From Acanthopleura granulata (lineage: Eukaryota; Mollusca; Polyplacophora; Chitonida; Chitonidae), in assembly GCA_016165875.1 (NCBI GenBank), contig JABBOT010000080.1:18200572-18264571 (forward strand): a stretch of 64,000 nt of DNA. Direction: 5' to 3'. The first letter of the stretch is position 1. The number at the start of each line of letters is the position of its first letter. Of this stretch, positions 37,701-46,700 are shown piece after piece. Below the pieces are notes generated by a model. It was not told the DNA's origin and ran no database searches. It saw only the letters and a list, made by a program, of their open reading frames with translations. Both the position numbers and the translations under genes were made by a program.

Positions 37701-39175
37701 CTGGTGGGTAAACAGTTCCTCATGGCTGTGTTAAAAGCATTCTAACGGAAGGCAGTCACACACAATTCAGTCCATTTCGTGCCTTTTATATGTGTTTGAC
37801 ACTTGAGACTATGCATGGGCTCTAAGAATGTTTCAAGTTGAAAACTCTTTAAAACGCACAGAAAAAAATGAGAACAGAGCTCCTTACTGGTTTGTCTCCC
37901 AAGTCTGTAACGTTTAAAGAGTGGCACGAATGTCTATGTGCTTTTGTTGATCTACCATGTGACAAATTCACAACTCGAAACTGCTATCTGGATTTTTTGC
38001 ATTAGTCATGCTGATCCGAGGCGAAGGTCGGTGCAGTTCACAGCATGAGCCCTTTACAGGCTTTACATGCTCGGGTGATGTGATGGCTCAGGTGGTCGGC
38101 CCGAGTTTTCAGTGCGGCTTATTGTTAGTCACAGGTGTTTTTCAGCAACTTGCACATCAAAGTTAGCACTATCCGTTGATCTACGGTAATTCATGTGTAA
38201 GAAGCACTCAGCCTTCATCTCTATAAAGTTTGTACATGTACTAGTTCAAAAAATTCTTTGGCTGGATATTTTATGCTTTTTGATATACCATGAATGAATA
38301 AATGAATGAAATTTGGGCCATGACAAAAATGCTTATTTTTCTGCATTGTGTGAGTTCTATTGACCGTAGAAAGGTGTTTTGAAGTTTGTTTGGAAGGTAG
38401 GGTGATATCCTTCTGGAAAAGTGTAAGTTTCAGGTACAAAAGAAATATTTTAAGGCGTTCATTCGCTTCTGAATATACAATTTGTTTGGATGAAATTTTA
38501 GGTCATTTTCAGTGTATTGTTGTACTAAGCTCCCTACTGTAAGTTTGCATCTTTGTTGTAAAGTTGACAGTCGTTTCCTCTTTTTGCCAGTTGGGAACAC
38601 TGATGGTAAAATCAGAGACAAGACATACATGTTTACCTCCACTGAGCACGGCAGATTCCTGAGGATCACTAACATTGTCTCTGTCTTTGATATTCAGGTG
38701 AGTAGACATTTTCTCTTTTTTGTACGAGTGTGGTAGGTTTGCAAAATTTTTTGAAAACCAGTTCAGATAAACTTTATGGTTAAAAATATGAACCTCAATG
38801 CATTTTATGTATACTTGTTTCTGGAACATAATCTCTATATTGCAGTATCATCAAAGAATTCTGGAAGTGTAAGTGGTGATAAATTTGTCAGAAATGCTGA
38901 CAAATGTTCCTGCCAGTTAGCTCAACATGATTCTGTAAGTTTTAAATGAATAAATGAATGATTATCGCTTTACTTTAACTCAGTGGTCTGTTTTATGTTT
39001 TATTCATGGATGTAATTAAACATTTTAATCCTGAAAGGGACCATTAGCGGCATTTTCCTTTTGTCTCTCATGCTTGTATGCTGTTTATACTTGTCGATTC
39101 CAGAGTTCTCGCTACATAGAATTGTCAGCCTTGAAGAAAGGGTATCTCCAGCGTACGGAAAATTCTTCTCGATGA
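22704..39175 (+). CDS. Coiled-coil CAP-Gly protein with two SxIP motifs (14 exons, 725 aa from the first ATG)
   Basis: Exons 22704-22990, 24549-24636, 27512-27695, 29475-29538, 29977-30052, 30419-30514, 31259-31402, 31719-31889, 32367-32500, 33456-33540, 34738-35302, 36008-36112, 38591-38697, 39104-39175; phases agree throughout. Residues 1-96 are basic and Ser/Pro-rich with two SxIP motifs (TSGIPKPK at 22-25, GSKIPTSPR at 64-67), the known EB1-binding signal of microtubule plus-end proteins. About 97-370 is heptad-rich coiled coil (RQVKSLKQKNEEE, EELELYKQEVNTLKKLL). About 415-590 is low-complexity, Ser/Asn-rich. Residues 600-702 form a CAP-Gly-like domain: VGDRVFVKF, CGIVKYKG, YVGLNLDEP, GNTDGKI in place of the usual GKNDG, and HGRFLRITN. 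An insertion of about 22 residues follows the first strand. CAP-Gly domains bind EEY/F tails of tubulin and EB proteins. The reading frame is open upstream of the first ATG to an acceptor-like ttcag at 22679, so the N terminus may be incomplete. No named orthologue recognised. Confidence 0.85.
23472..23612 (-). mobile_element. V-type SINE, reverse, head missing
   Basis: In intron 1 of the CAP-Gly gene: TTTTGATTGATGTTTTACAC, GTGGGAGGAAACCAGACAG, TCGCAGGTTGCTGGCAGACC. Confidence 0.85.
24645..25010. repeat. 59- to 62-bp tandem repeat starting just after the exon 2 donor
   Basis: Six units built on TGACTGGCGAATCATCATCC and GTAGCACCAAGTGTCACCTG. The first units are 59 bp long and end TTGTACTGGGTGAATAGCA; later ones carry TTCACCTGTTCACCTGTCAGCA instead. 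The array starts within 10 bp of the donor at 24637. Confidence 0.95.
25010..27130. repeat. 52-bp minisatellite, about 29 good units plus degenerate flanks
   Basis: The homogeneous core at about 25373-26880 has the unit CTCTAACTCTTCATTACGAG plus CACCAAACATTCCCCATTA and GTCCACACTCCTA. Two sites vary independently: ACGAGCACC, AAGAGTACC, AAGAGTCCC or AAGAGTGCC, and GTCCACACT versus ACACACACT. Degenerate units flank the core on both sides. It fills most of intron 2 of the CAP-Gly gene. Confidence 0.97.
27788..27997. mobile_element. Small MITE, family A (copy 1)
   Basis: Left end AATTCTTCAGACTTTTCGCA; right end TATGCATAAAGGTTAAGGAA is its inverted counterpart. Internal blocks TTTATTCAAGC, CTGATAAAATTAT and AATGTAGTTTTGTCTTCC are shared with the copies at 33782, 42008 and 48438. 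Lies 92 bp after exon 3 of the CAP-Gly gene. Confidence 0.8.
28203..28420 (-). mobile_element. Diverged V-type SINE, reverse
   Basis: TTTATTTACTTGATTGGTAC, GGATATTTTACTTGTCA, GGCATTTTGGAGGAGGAAAC match the family order with many substitutions; the head is uncertain. Confidence 0.5.
28648..29400 (-). mobile_element. V-type SINE split by an inserted inverted-repeat element
   Basis: The tail half lies at 28648-28722 (TTATTTGTTTTACTCTGCAC, TCAAGAATATTTCA, GGCAGCCAGCCA). The rest continues at 29221-29400 (AGATGGGAGAAAATGGGACA, ATTCACAGGTTGTTGG, GTGTGCTAACCACTCGG, GTGGAGGCCCC). The 28735-29208 element sits between the halves, so it inserted after the SINE. Confidence 0.75.
28735..29208. mobile_element. 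Foldback element, family C (copy 1, about 474 bp)
   Basis: The left arm (AACTTAGGGTGAGTGGAAAG, AAACTGTATCTGAAAATACC, AATGCAGTCAAATATTTTG, TATGGTGGGTTTT, ATAGTGTGGTTCACCAG) is mirrored over about 180-200 bp by the right arm (CTGAACCACATCATCAGTAT, AAACCCACCATACAGTC, TATTTTCAGATACAG, TTTTCACTGAACCTAAGTTC). A second copy lies at 57847-58318. No coding capacity. Confidence 0.85.
30225..30318 (+). mobile_element. V-type SINE fragment, forward
   Basis: ATGTAGGAAGGTGTGCCATC, AACCTGCAGATGGTTGTGGG, then GTGCAGTGTAAATAAACAAA. The core between is deleted. Between exons 5 and 6 of the CAP-Gly gene. Confidence 0.7.
30629..30846. mobile_element. 218-bp MITE, family B (copy 2)
   Basis: TACTGTAAATGACCTAAAAT at the left and ATTTTAGTTCATTTTACC at the right form the terminal inverted repeat. 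Shares TAATCATACCATCCAAGCAA-type internal sequence and exact length with 18339-18556. Confidence 0.75.
32490..32770 (+). repeat. 30-bp minisatellite made of the exon 9 splice donor
   Basis: The unit is TGGACAGCCAGGTGAGTGTG plus GGTGGACAGG. The first copy contains the true end of exon 9 (CCAG|gtgagt, donor at 32501). Eight further perfect CAG|GTGAGT sites follow at exact 30-bp steps (32531 to 32741); a tenth copy is mutated to CAGATGGGT. The array therefore grew by duplicating the exon-intron boundary. Confidence 0.97.
32771..33075. repeat. Degenerate G-rich tandem repeat of about 18-20 bp
   Basis: Irregular units of the type GGATGGGTGAGGAAACTTGA, continuing directly from the 30-bp array in intron 9 of the CAP-Gly gene. 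Confidence 0.8.
33782..34031. mobile_element. Small MITE, family A (copy 2)
   Basis: Left end TAATTCTTCAACCTCTTCGC, right end TATGCAAAAAGGTTGAGGAA, followed by an extra partial end (GGTTGAAGAATTAGGGTAA) that suggests a nested or duplicated terminus. Confidence 0.85.
34601..34625. mobile_element. Family B MITE terminus fragment
   Basis: TTACCCTAAATGACTTGAAA followed by TTTCA matches the family B end; no partner end seen. About 110 bp before exon 11. Confidence 0.4.
36397..36750. mobile_element. Non-autonomous inverted-repeat element of about 354 bp
   Basis: The left TAGGGGAGTTTCGAGATTGG is mirrored by the right AACTCGAAACTCCCCTCATA; the ends match over about 28 bp with an ACTC/GAGT continuation. 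Lies in intron 12 of the CAP-Gly gene. No coding capacity. Confidence 0.7.
38365..38516. mobile_element. Family B MITE, truncated
   Basis: Inverted relative to the 30629 copy: GTTTGTTTGGAAGGTAGGGT, TTCTGGAAAAGTGTAAG, GATGAAATTTTAGGTCATTT. It ends 75 bp before exon 13. Confidence 0.65.
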
Positions 39176-39387
39176 CAGTCCATCCAACTGGTCACTTGTT
39201 CTGATGGTCATTTTTCAAATAACAACAACCCTCCCCATCTGTCAGGATTTCATCAGGCAGCAGTGTAACACTGAGTGAGGTATGGGTGGTAGCGATGGAT
39301 GGATGTGAATTAAACATGTAATTATGGCCACCTGGTTCCTAAAGTGGATTGTCTCCCCTTAATATCAAGGATTGTCGCCCTTCAAGA

Positions 39388-39416
39388 AACAAAAAAAAAA
39401 AAAAAAAAAAAAAAAC
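39388..39416. repeat. Poly(A) run
   Basis: About 26 consecutive A in the 3' region of the CAP-Gly gene; no retroposon body recognised in front of it. Confidence 0.9.
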
Positions 39417-40643
39417 AGGTGGGCGAGTACCACCCATGTTATGTTTGGTGAGGATCTAGATTCTGGTTCTTGTATCAGCATTGTTCACTAAAATAACTCT
39501 GCTTAGCAGCTCATGCCTTTATCTGTCTGAGTTGCTTCAAAGACATGATTAATCAGTGCTGTATCTGATCTTTTTCTTAACCACAGTTTTTTCAATTCGA
39601 GAACACGAACATCCAGGCATTGGCAGTTTTACTCACGCCAACATGCTTTGAGACTAGGCGGTGAAAACATTGTCAAAATAACATCGAGGTTAATGCAGAA
39701 CTCGGCTTCATGACCCTCTAAGTCCAATACTAGGCTTTGTTGACGTTCGTAATTTTCGTATGCCATGTAGATTTTTCTGTAGTAAAACATACTGGAATTT
39801 CTGATTAGTTCCCAGAATATCGTCCATTGCTGTTCTTTTTCCTATCCCTTCCCATGTTATCTCTCACTGCGTTATCTGCTTGCCGCTGTCTTGCACGGAT
39901 GAAGTACCAGGATGTACGCTGATCCTGCTGGGCATTCATTTTCCATTGATTTATTTTAAATGCACTTGGGATTTTGATGATCATACAGTGTCCTTTGTAC
40001 AGTGAGGCATGGTTTTGTTGTGGACATGTTATCTGTCACACTTGTGGGTAGACCTATATGCTGTCTAGCTCATTGCTTACGTTGTGTTGTTGTTGTTGTT
40101 GACATGAGACGTGCTACACTCATTGGTATATGTACTTCATGCTCACTGAATTTCTGTAATGAAATCAATGTGACCAATTATCTGTTCAGCCAAGCTGTTT
40201 GGCAGCTTAGCTCATGAAAAGCATGGTACGTAAGTTTTTGCCAAGCTTGTCCTGTGTATGTTTGTACACAATGAAGTAGGTGTAATTGTTTCCTGACAGA
40301 CTTCAAAAGATGTTCTTGCAAACAATGTCTGTACTGCAAGTAAAATGTATTACTATTTTTAGCTGATACCATTTCGACCATGAATGAATTGTAAAGCACC
40401 TGTTGAAGTAAGCAATGCTTGGCCCAGAGTATTTATGTATTATTAATGTCTGTATGCTTGGTTCCTATGAAGGGCTCACAAGCATCTTGTACTGTAATTG
40501 GTTTCTCTGCTGGAGTCTTTAGGGTATTGTAATATACAAGTCGTACTAAATACGCTGAGTTCAGGACCATGCTGTATATCAAACTTTCTGAGTAATTCTC
40601 TGAACAGAAATAAGAGTTTATCTGTATTTTGTTTGTGAATGAA

Positions 40644-40649
40644 AATAAA
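40644..40649 (+). terminator. Candidate poly(A) signal of the CAP-Gly gene
   Basis: AATAAA 1.47 kb after the stop codon, the first canonical hexamer I found downstream, with T-rich sequence after it. A second AATAAA-like site lies near 40952. Confidence 0.45.
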
Positions 40650-42007
40650 ACAATTAAATGTGCCTGGAAAATATATTTGTATCATTATTTTCATCAGCAT
40701 TTATTTACTGTATATGTATAATATTTATTATATGTAAATATATATATTTCTGTGAACAGTGAATTAGGAAACCAAGTAGATTCATGAACAATGTATCTCC
40801 AAACATTGTAAAAAAATTCTTTGTTAATGAGTGAAACATTTTAAATCCATATTCACCAGAATAGCCCATTTTCTCTTGGAGGGCTGCCATCACAAAGTTG
40901 ATTGCAGGGAATGTAGTATTTTGTAGCTATCATTCAGTCTTTTCAGGAAATTAATAAAATATACATATATATACTTCCGACGACTCCTGTTGGTTTCATA
41001 ACACATGAATTGAAGTGTTCTAAAAATGGTGAGTCACACTTTTGTTAGTGGATCTATCACACCCATCTTCGTAGTTAATGCTATATTCAGTTGACTGGAA
41101 ATTCAGTTGCAGATCTAGCCAAAAAATTGGTGGAGGGGAGGGCACAATATAAGTCACATTCCAAGAGGCGATGCTGATGTTGGTTTCCTGCAAAAGGTGG
41201 TGTGACAATTTCTGCTCTTGAAACCGATTACATTATGACAAGCTCCTTCACCTTTCATTGCCACAGACTGCCATTTTGGGGCCCCCAGAATTTGTATCGG
41301 AAGAGTACCTATCTGTTAAGTCATGTGGCGGATAAACTTCGTCCACTTAGGCTAAAGAAGCTCTTCCAGTCTACATTGCCATAAAAGTGACATTTAGAAA
41401 ATAAATTACAACATTAAAATCAAACCCCCCAGTTTGGAAGTCAGGATTCGGAGTTCAAAATCATAATTCTTACGTCAAAAAGTTTGACAAAACCTTACCA
41501 TCGTGAACAACTGTTACCACCTGGGCACAAGTGCACTCAGATCGATGGAACTGGATACATATGCTTTGAATGGCAGAAAGACAGTACATGATCAACTCAG
41601 AGCAACTGTTGAGTCAATTAGGTTGACATAAACCAGCCTGACCGGACGCCCTGAGTTGCTTCCAGTTTCCCATGTCTGGCTCTAGTCCCAGACACCTGGT
41701 TTTGGTCCCAGACACCTGGTTTTGGTCCCAGTTGTCCTTCAAACCACCCCGATTTTCAACCACCGGATATTTCCAGTTGCCAAAAACACGGAAGAATCAT
41801 AATTACATAAATAAATGGAGTACACTGAATAAGGAATGACTTCACAGAAAAATTTCTGGTCCTCTGGTGGAACTCTTCAAGGGTTGAGATCTTACAGGGG
41901 AGGGATGGGGAATCTTAACTAATGTTGTGATTGAACAGAGTATGTACTGTGCAAATAAAATAGGCAAACTGTAAAATTAGCTTAATTTTTTCACAATATC
42001 TCTCATG

Positions 42008-42223
42008 AAATTCTTCAATCTTTTCACGTTTGCAATATGTTTATTCAAGCATATTCTGAAGGTGTTATTCTGTGATGACTGACAAAATTACACTCTTTGT
42101 GAAGCCCTGAAACTGGTCAATCCAACTTAGGTAGTTTTGTCTCCAAAATCAAATTAAAAGCGTGCATGAAATGCACTGAAAGTTGCTTTTTCATATGCAA
42201 AAATGTTGTGGGATTAGGGTAGT
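42008..42223. mobile_element. Small MITE, family A (copy 3)
   Basis: Left end AAATTCTTCAATCTTTTCAC, right end TATGCAAAAATGTTGTGGGA then TTAGGGTAG. Shares CAAGCATATTCTGAAGGTGT and GTAGTTTTGTCTCCAAAATC with the other copies. Confidence 0.85.
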
Positions 42224-42325
42224 ATTATATATGATGGTTTCCTTTTGACGCTGTTGCAGGGGACCCCTTTGACCCCATCTTCCCCTCCCCCTCCCCACAG
42301 CCTGAAGATCTGTCCCTGAGTTTTA

Positions 42326-42452
42326 TGTGAGGCTCAAGAATGTTTCACATATGACAACAACTAGCATTATGGTGGGTGGAAACTGGGCAGAAACCCGCAA
42401 CCATCTGCAAGTTGCTGGCAGACCTTCCAACATGTGACTGTAGAGGTAGCCA
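42326..42452 (-). mobile_element. V-type SINE, reverse, truncated
   Basis: GGCTCAAGAATGTTTCACAT, GCATTATGGTGGGTGGAAAC, GCAAGTTGCTGGCAGACCTT, ends at TAGAGGTAGCC. Confidence 0.85.
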
Positions 42453-43265
42453 TTTTGAGCTACATTGTACGTTACATTTCAGCATTGTTCACTCCAATAT
42501 TGCTCATGATTAGATACATCTATTAACAAAGGAAAAGGAAGTGAAGGTCCTATCTAAGCCTTCAAAATTTTCTGTGCACAGAATACAAACGGTGTCGACT
42601 TTCCAAACAAAGGAATATGATTTAAAGGAGCGGTGGCCATTGATTGAGTGTGTTTATCATGCAACAGAAAGAATTCAAATGTGCTGGGAAAATGACTTTT
42701 TGTTCATATACACACAACAGATAATCCATCGGGCCACTTGGATAATTGGAGAAATACAATTCACGAAAAACACAGCATCAGCTGAGACACTGTTGCCTTT
42801 GTTGAGCACCCATACAAGTGCGGAATTATTAGAAATGTATCAAACAAGTTTTGCAACCCCGTCATATGTACACCCTGTTCTTGACAAGCAGCAAAATATT
42901 CTGTTTCATTCAAACAGTTTTTTACACCGCAGCTCTTTTCTTCTCAGTTTTTGAAGGGGGTTTAATGTTGTCCTCAAAAATACTTCATTGAACATCAAAA
43001 GTCCGTGAAAAGGGTGAAGAGAACGGGAGTGCTTTGAGTAAACCACCAACATTTGTGATCAGGACATATCTGTTGAACTTTCAACCATGAAATGCACACA
43101 TTTTCACCCAAACAGCAATTTAATGTACAAGGCATATTATTCTCCTACAAACTTCATGTACGACCACTTGCACAAATATCTCGTCCACTATTTCGGTGAT
43201 GTCAAAATTGCATTCATGTGCATGGTATGACAACAAAGGCATATTAAAAATTTTCTGATAACACA

Positions 43266-43271
43266 TTTATT
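43266..43271 (-). terminator. Candidate poly(A) signal of MRPL3
   Basis: AATAAA on the minus strand, about 490 bp beyond the MRPL3 stop codon. Confidence 0.45.
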
Positions 43272-43758
43272 TACAAATTCTTCACAGATGTTAACTACAG
43301 TTGCAGTGTCGGTATTATGAGAACCGCCCTATCACTAATGCACACCACGCAAGAATCTGCTCTTTTACGTTTCCAGACCACACTTATCATTGACACTCGA
43401 TCAGAAAATGGTCCCAGTACGGTAAAAACCACTTGCTCTCCAGAAAAAAAACATTTCCGTATCATCATCAACTCTTACCTTATCTAGTATCCCATAGTGC
43501 ACCAGACAGAATGGCAACACCCGCAACTTGCAATCAGTATGCTCAGGTCGCTGTAAACTTCAGCTGATTACCCCTCTGCACAATCATATCCAAGCCAGAA
43601 ACCTTACATGCGAATAACACGAGGAGACAAGCTTAGAATAGCTCCAGATAACTTGGTTGAACCCTATCGGAAACACTGGTTTAGCATCAGATAGCACTTC
43701 TCCAAACCACACGTCGCCCAATGCAGCCACTGTTAAGTCCGCCACATTTCAGGACTGA

Positions 43759-46700
43759 TTATTTTTTATCCTCCTTGTAAGAAATGGATGGCTCTGTAAA
43801 CCGAAACAAGTCCTCATGGAAGGCCTCCTCTTGGAGGTGTCCCTCGAGGTCCTCGGGGTAACAGGTGGGCATGAGGGGTGGGTTGTCTGTGTTCTTCCTG
43901 CGCGGCAAGGCTGTGTCCATCACACGGACATAGGCGTGGGTAGGGCCCGGCACACACGGCCCGGTCACGTAGAGCACATTATGGCGGTAGTTGATACGAT
44001 GAATCTGATAAACGTAAATGGTAAAATTCTAAAATCATGACAGATGTAAGAAAGCAAGGTGGCAAAAGGGCAACTGTCAAGTTGTGAAATTCTAAAAACA
44101 CGACCTGAGAAAGCAATGTGGCAAAATGGCAATTGTCAAATTGTGACATTCTAAAAACATGGCCTGAGAAAGCAACGTGCCAAAATGCTAATTCTCAAAC
44201 TGTCACAGTCTAAAAACACAAGGTTAGGAAGCAAAGGTTAAATCAGAGAAAACAAAAGGGGAATCTGATGTGTCACCTCTTTAGACACAGAAGATGAAAA
44301 TATTTCACAACCACGTGCGTCACATTTAAATTGAGAGTAAATAAAACAGGGGACCCACTGTAGTTTACTTATTGTCACTGAGGCCATACTAACCATCAAT
44401 CCCCTCAGAATTCTCCAGTCAGCCCCCATGTGACCAGGCATCCTTTTCCCCTTCCAGATGCTGCCCTTTGTCTGTAACACACACCGACTTCACAAATTAG
44501 ACATCAGTATCACTCAGAGTAACTTAATTGATCTATTTGACTGATGTCTAATGCCATACTTCAAAACTGTTCTACAGAAGGAAGGCAAGCTTATGGGTGA
44601 AGGAAACTGATGTGCAAGACTCCCGAAAGACCTTTTCACTGAAAGTGTACAGCAGTGACGGTGACAAAGAATTCTTAAATCTGCAGTTTAAGTTGTGTCC
44701 CAACATATAAAAGTATAACAAAGCTTTCCAGCTTTCTTCTTAATGGGTCAAAATGGCTTCAAAATACAGTTTTCCAAAGGCTCCAGGGGTCAGTTCAGAT
44801 ATAGCCCTGCAGCCCTGACATCCATGGTGATTGCTGTCAGAACAACTCTCTGGAGGGAATATGAATGGAAGGCGCTGAGCTGCTTAGCTAGTCCCACATT
44901 CAGTAAGTTCATCTTTGATGTAATGTCTAAAAATTCACACTGAAACTAACAGAAAAAATGATACAAATTATGCCTCTTCTTGATTTTTACATTTTTTGGA
45001 ATAACCTTTTTTATTTTCCTTCAAACCATAATCTTAGTCGTGGAGTTCCTTTTCATGTATCCTTTAAGTTAATAAAAAGGTACTGTAATAACACTGGAAC
45101 AAATTTTCCACAGCAGTTCTAACAACAAATGTCTAGGATTGTAATAGTAAAACACAGGATTTGCACTTCAATATCCAGTATGTCATGGTGTTAGTCAAAA
45201 CCATGTCAAAACCTCGTCTTTTTATCCTTAAGAAATTTGTTCTGCATTTGAACTCCTTGAGCTTAATGGATTTTGATTCCACTTCAGTTGGGCACACCTA
45301 CGTTTCAAACTTTGAAGGGCCTGTTTTACCATGGCTTTCAATATTCATTAGTAGTTATTAAATTAAATTATTAAATTATTACATTTATAATTCACTTATT
45401 CCTGATTATAATTACTCAAGATCAAGTATGCAATTAGGTACCTGACATTCTTGATGCAATATTACCTAAGTGAACTTTGTTCAGTACTCCGTAACATGGA
45501 AAACATAGTCATACCACTTCATTGAAAGGGATGTTTTAAAAAATGTCATGTACCTATTTGCATCCTTGAGTATAGCACCGATTGATATCTCTCTCTGTTA
45601 CTAAAAACAGATTAAATCCCATTTTTTTTCAGATAAACTACGTAAACTTTGATCTGATGTATCAGACGGCGATTTCTACATAACTTACACGAAAAGGTGT
45701 CACTAAACATGTCATGGCCTCAACTGAAGTGTGCTGTTAGATGGCTGATTGAATAAACCTGGCACGACGATTCCCCCCGTTGAATAATAGTCCGAAAATG
45801 GTAACTAAGATCTCCAATCGGCCCTATATCAATAATCATTGATGAAATTAGTACATGTTAAATATGATTCCTTTCAGGTATATTTGTCTTGATTCTGATT
45901 GGTTACTTGCACTCAGAGACTCACCCCAGTCCCAGCAGCACTGCCCATTTTTCGGTGTGACTTGGTTGTACCATGAGTCTTTGGCATACCTTTCATCCCC
46001 CATCGTTTGACAACGCCCTGGAATCCATGGTCTATGCTGAAACATCATCAAACCAACTCATTTCTGAGAATATTTTTTATGCATGATGATTCTGTTGTTG
46101 AAATAGAGTTGATGAATGACCCCTTTTTTATTCAACACTTACCTCTTCATGAATTGAATTCATTCCTGTATTTTATTGTTGTTCAATGTCGCATTTAAGA
46201 ATTTCAAACTTCCACAATGGCAGTCAGCTTGTAGAAGAAGGAAACCATCTTTACTGGTGGAGAATCAGAGGTAAACCACCCACCTTTGGCCAGTTACTGA
46301 GACACATTCCCACAGTGACAAAGATATATATATATATATATATATATGAACACCATCATAGTGGAAGACAGTGTCAGATTGTGCAAACAGCCACAGTGTC
46401 ACTGCTGACTGCTTAATGTCACCAGGGCCTCACAACGACCGCTGGCAAATCAACACATCACCTGTGTGAGGTCAGGACTGAATATACACCTCATCTGGTC
46501 TAGCTCATGAAGTACTTATTTATTTATTTATTTATTTGACTGATGTTTTACGCCATACTCAAGAATATTTCACTTAAAAGTATACCATTACTGTGGGAGA
46601 AAACGAGGCATTTACAACAGCTATAGGGATTGTGGCTAAGAGCCCTGGCCCCAGGAGCGTGACACTTTCTTAGACTGAAGTCAGACATACTCTTAACTTG

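Larger units (their letters stand above)
40660..43240. other. Intergenic region between two convergent genes
   Basis: Holds a family A MITE and a SINE (listed separately) and an open frame at 42541-42954 (+, about 137 codons, GTG start). That frame lacks a recognisable motif and has no splice partner. Nothing else supported. Confidence 0.4.

Noticed and set aside
41202..41384. Short frame thought to be a reverse-transcriptase remnant
   Set aside because: No RT motif (such as a YxDD box) and no neighbouring frames.
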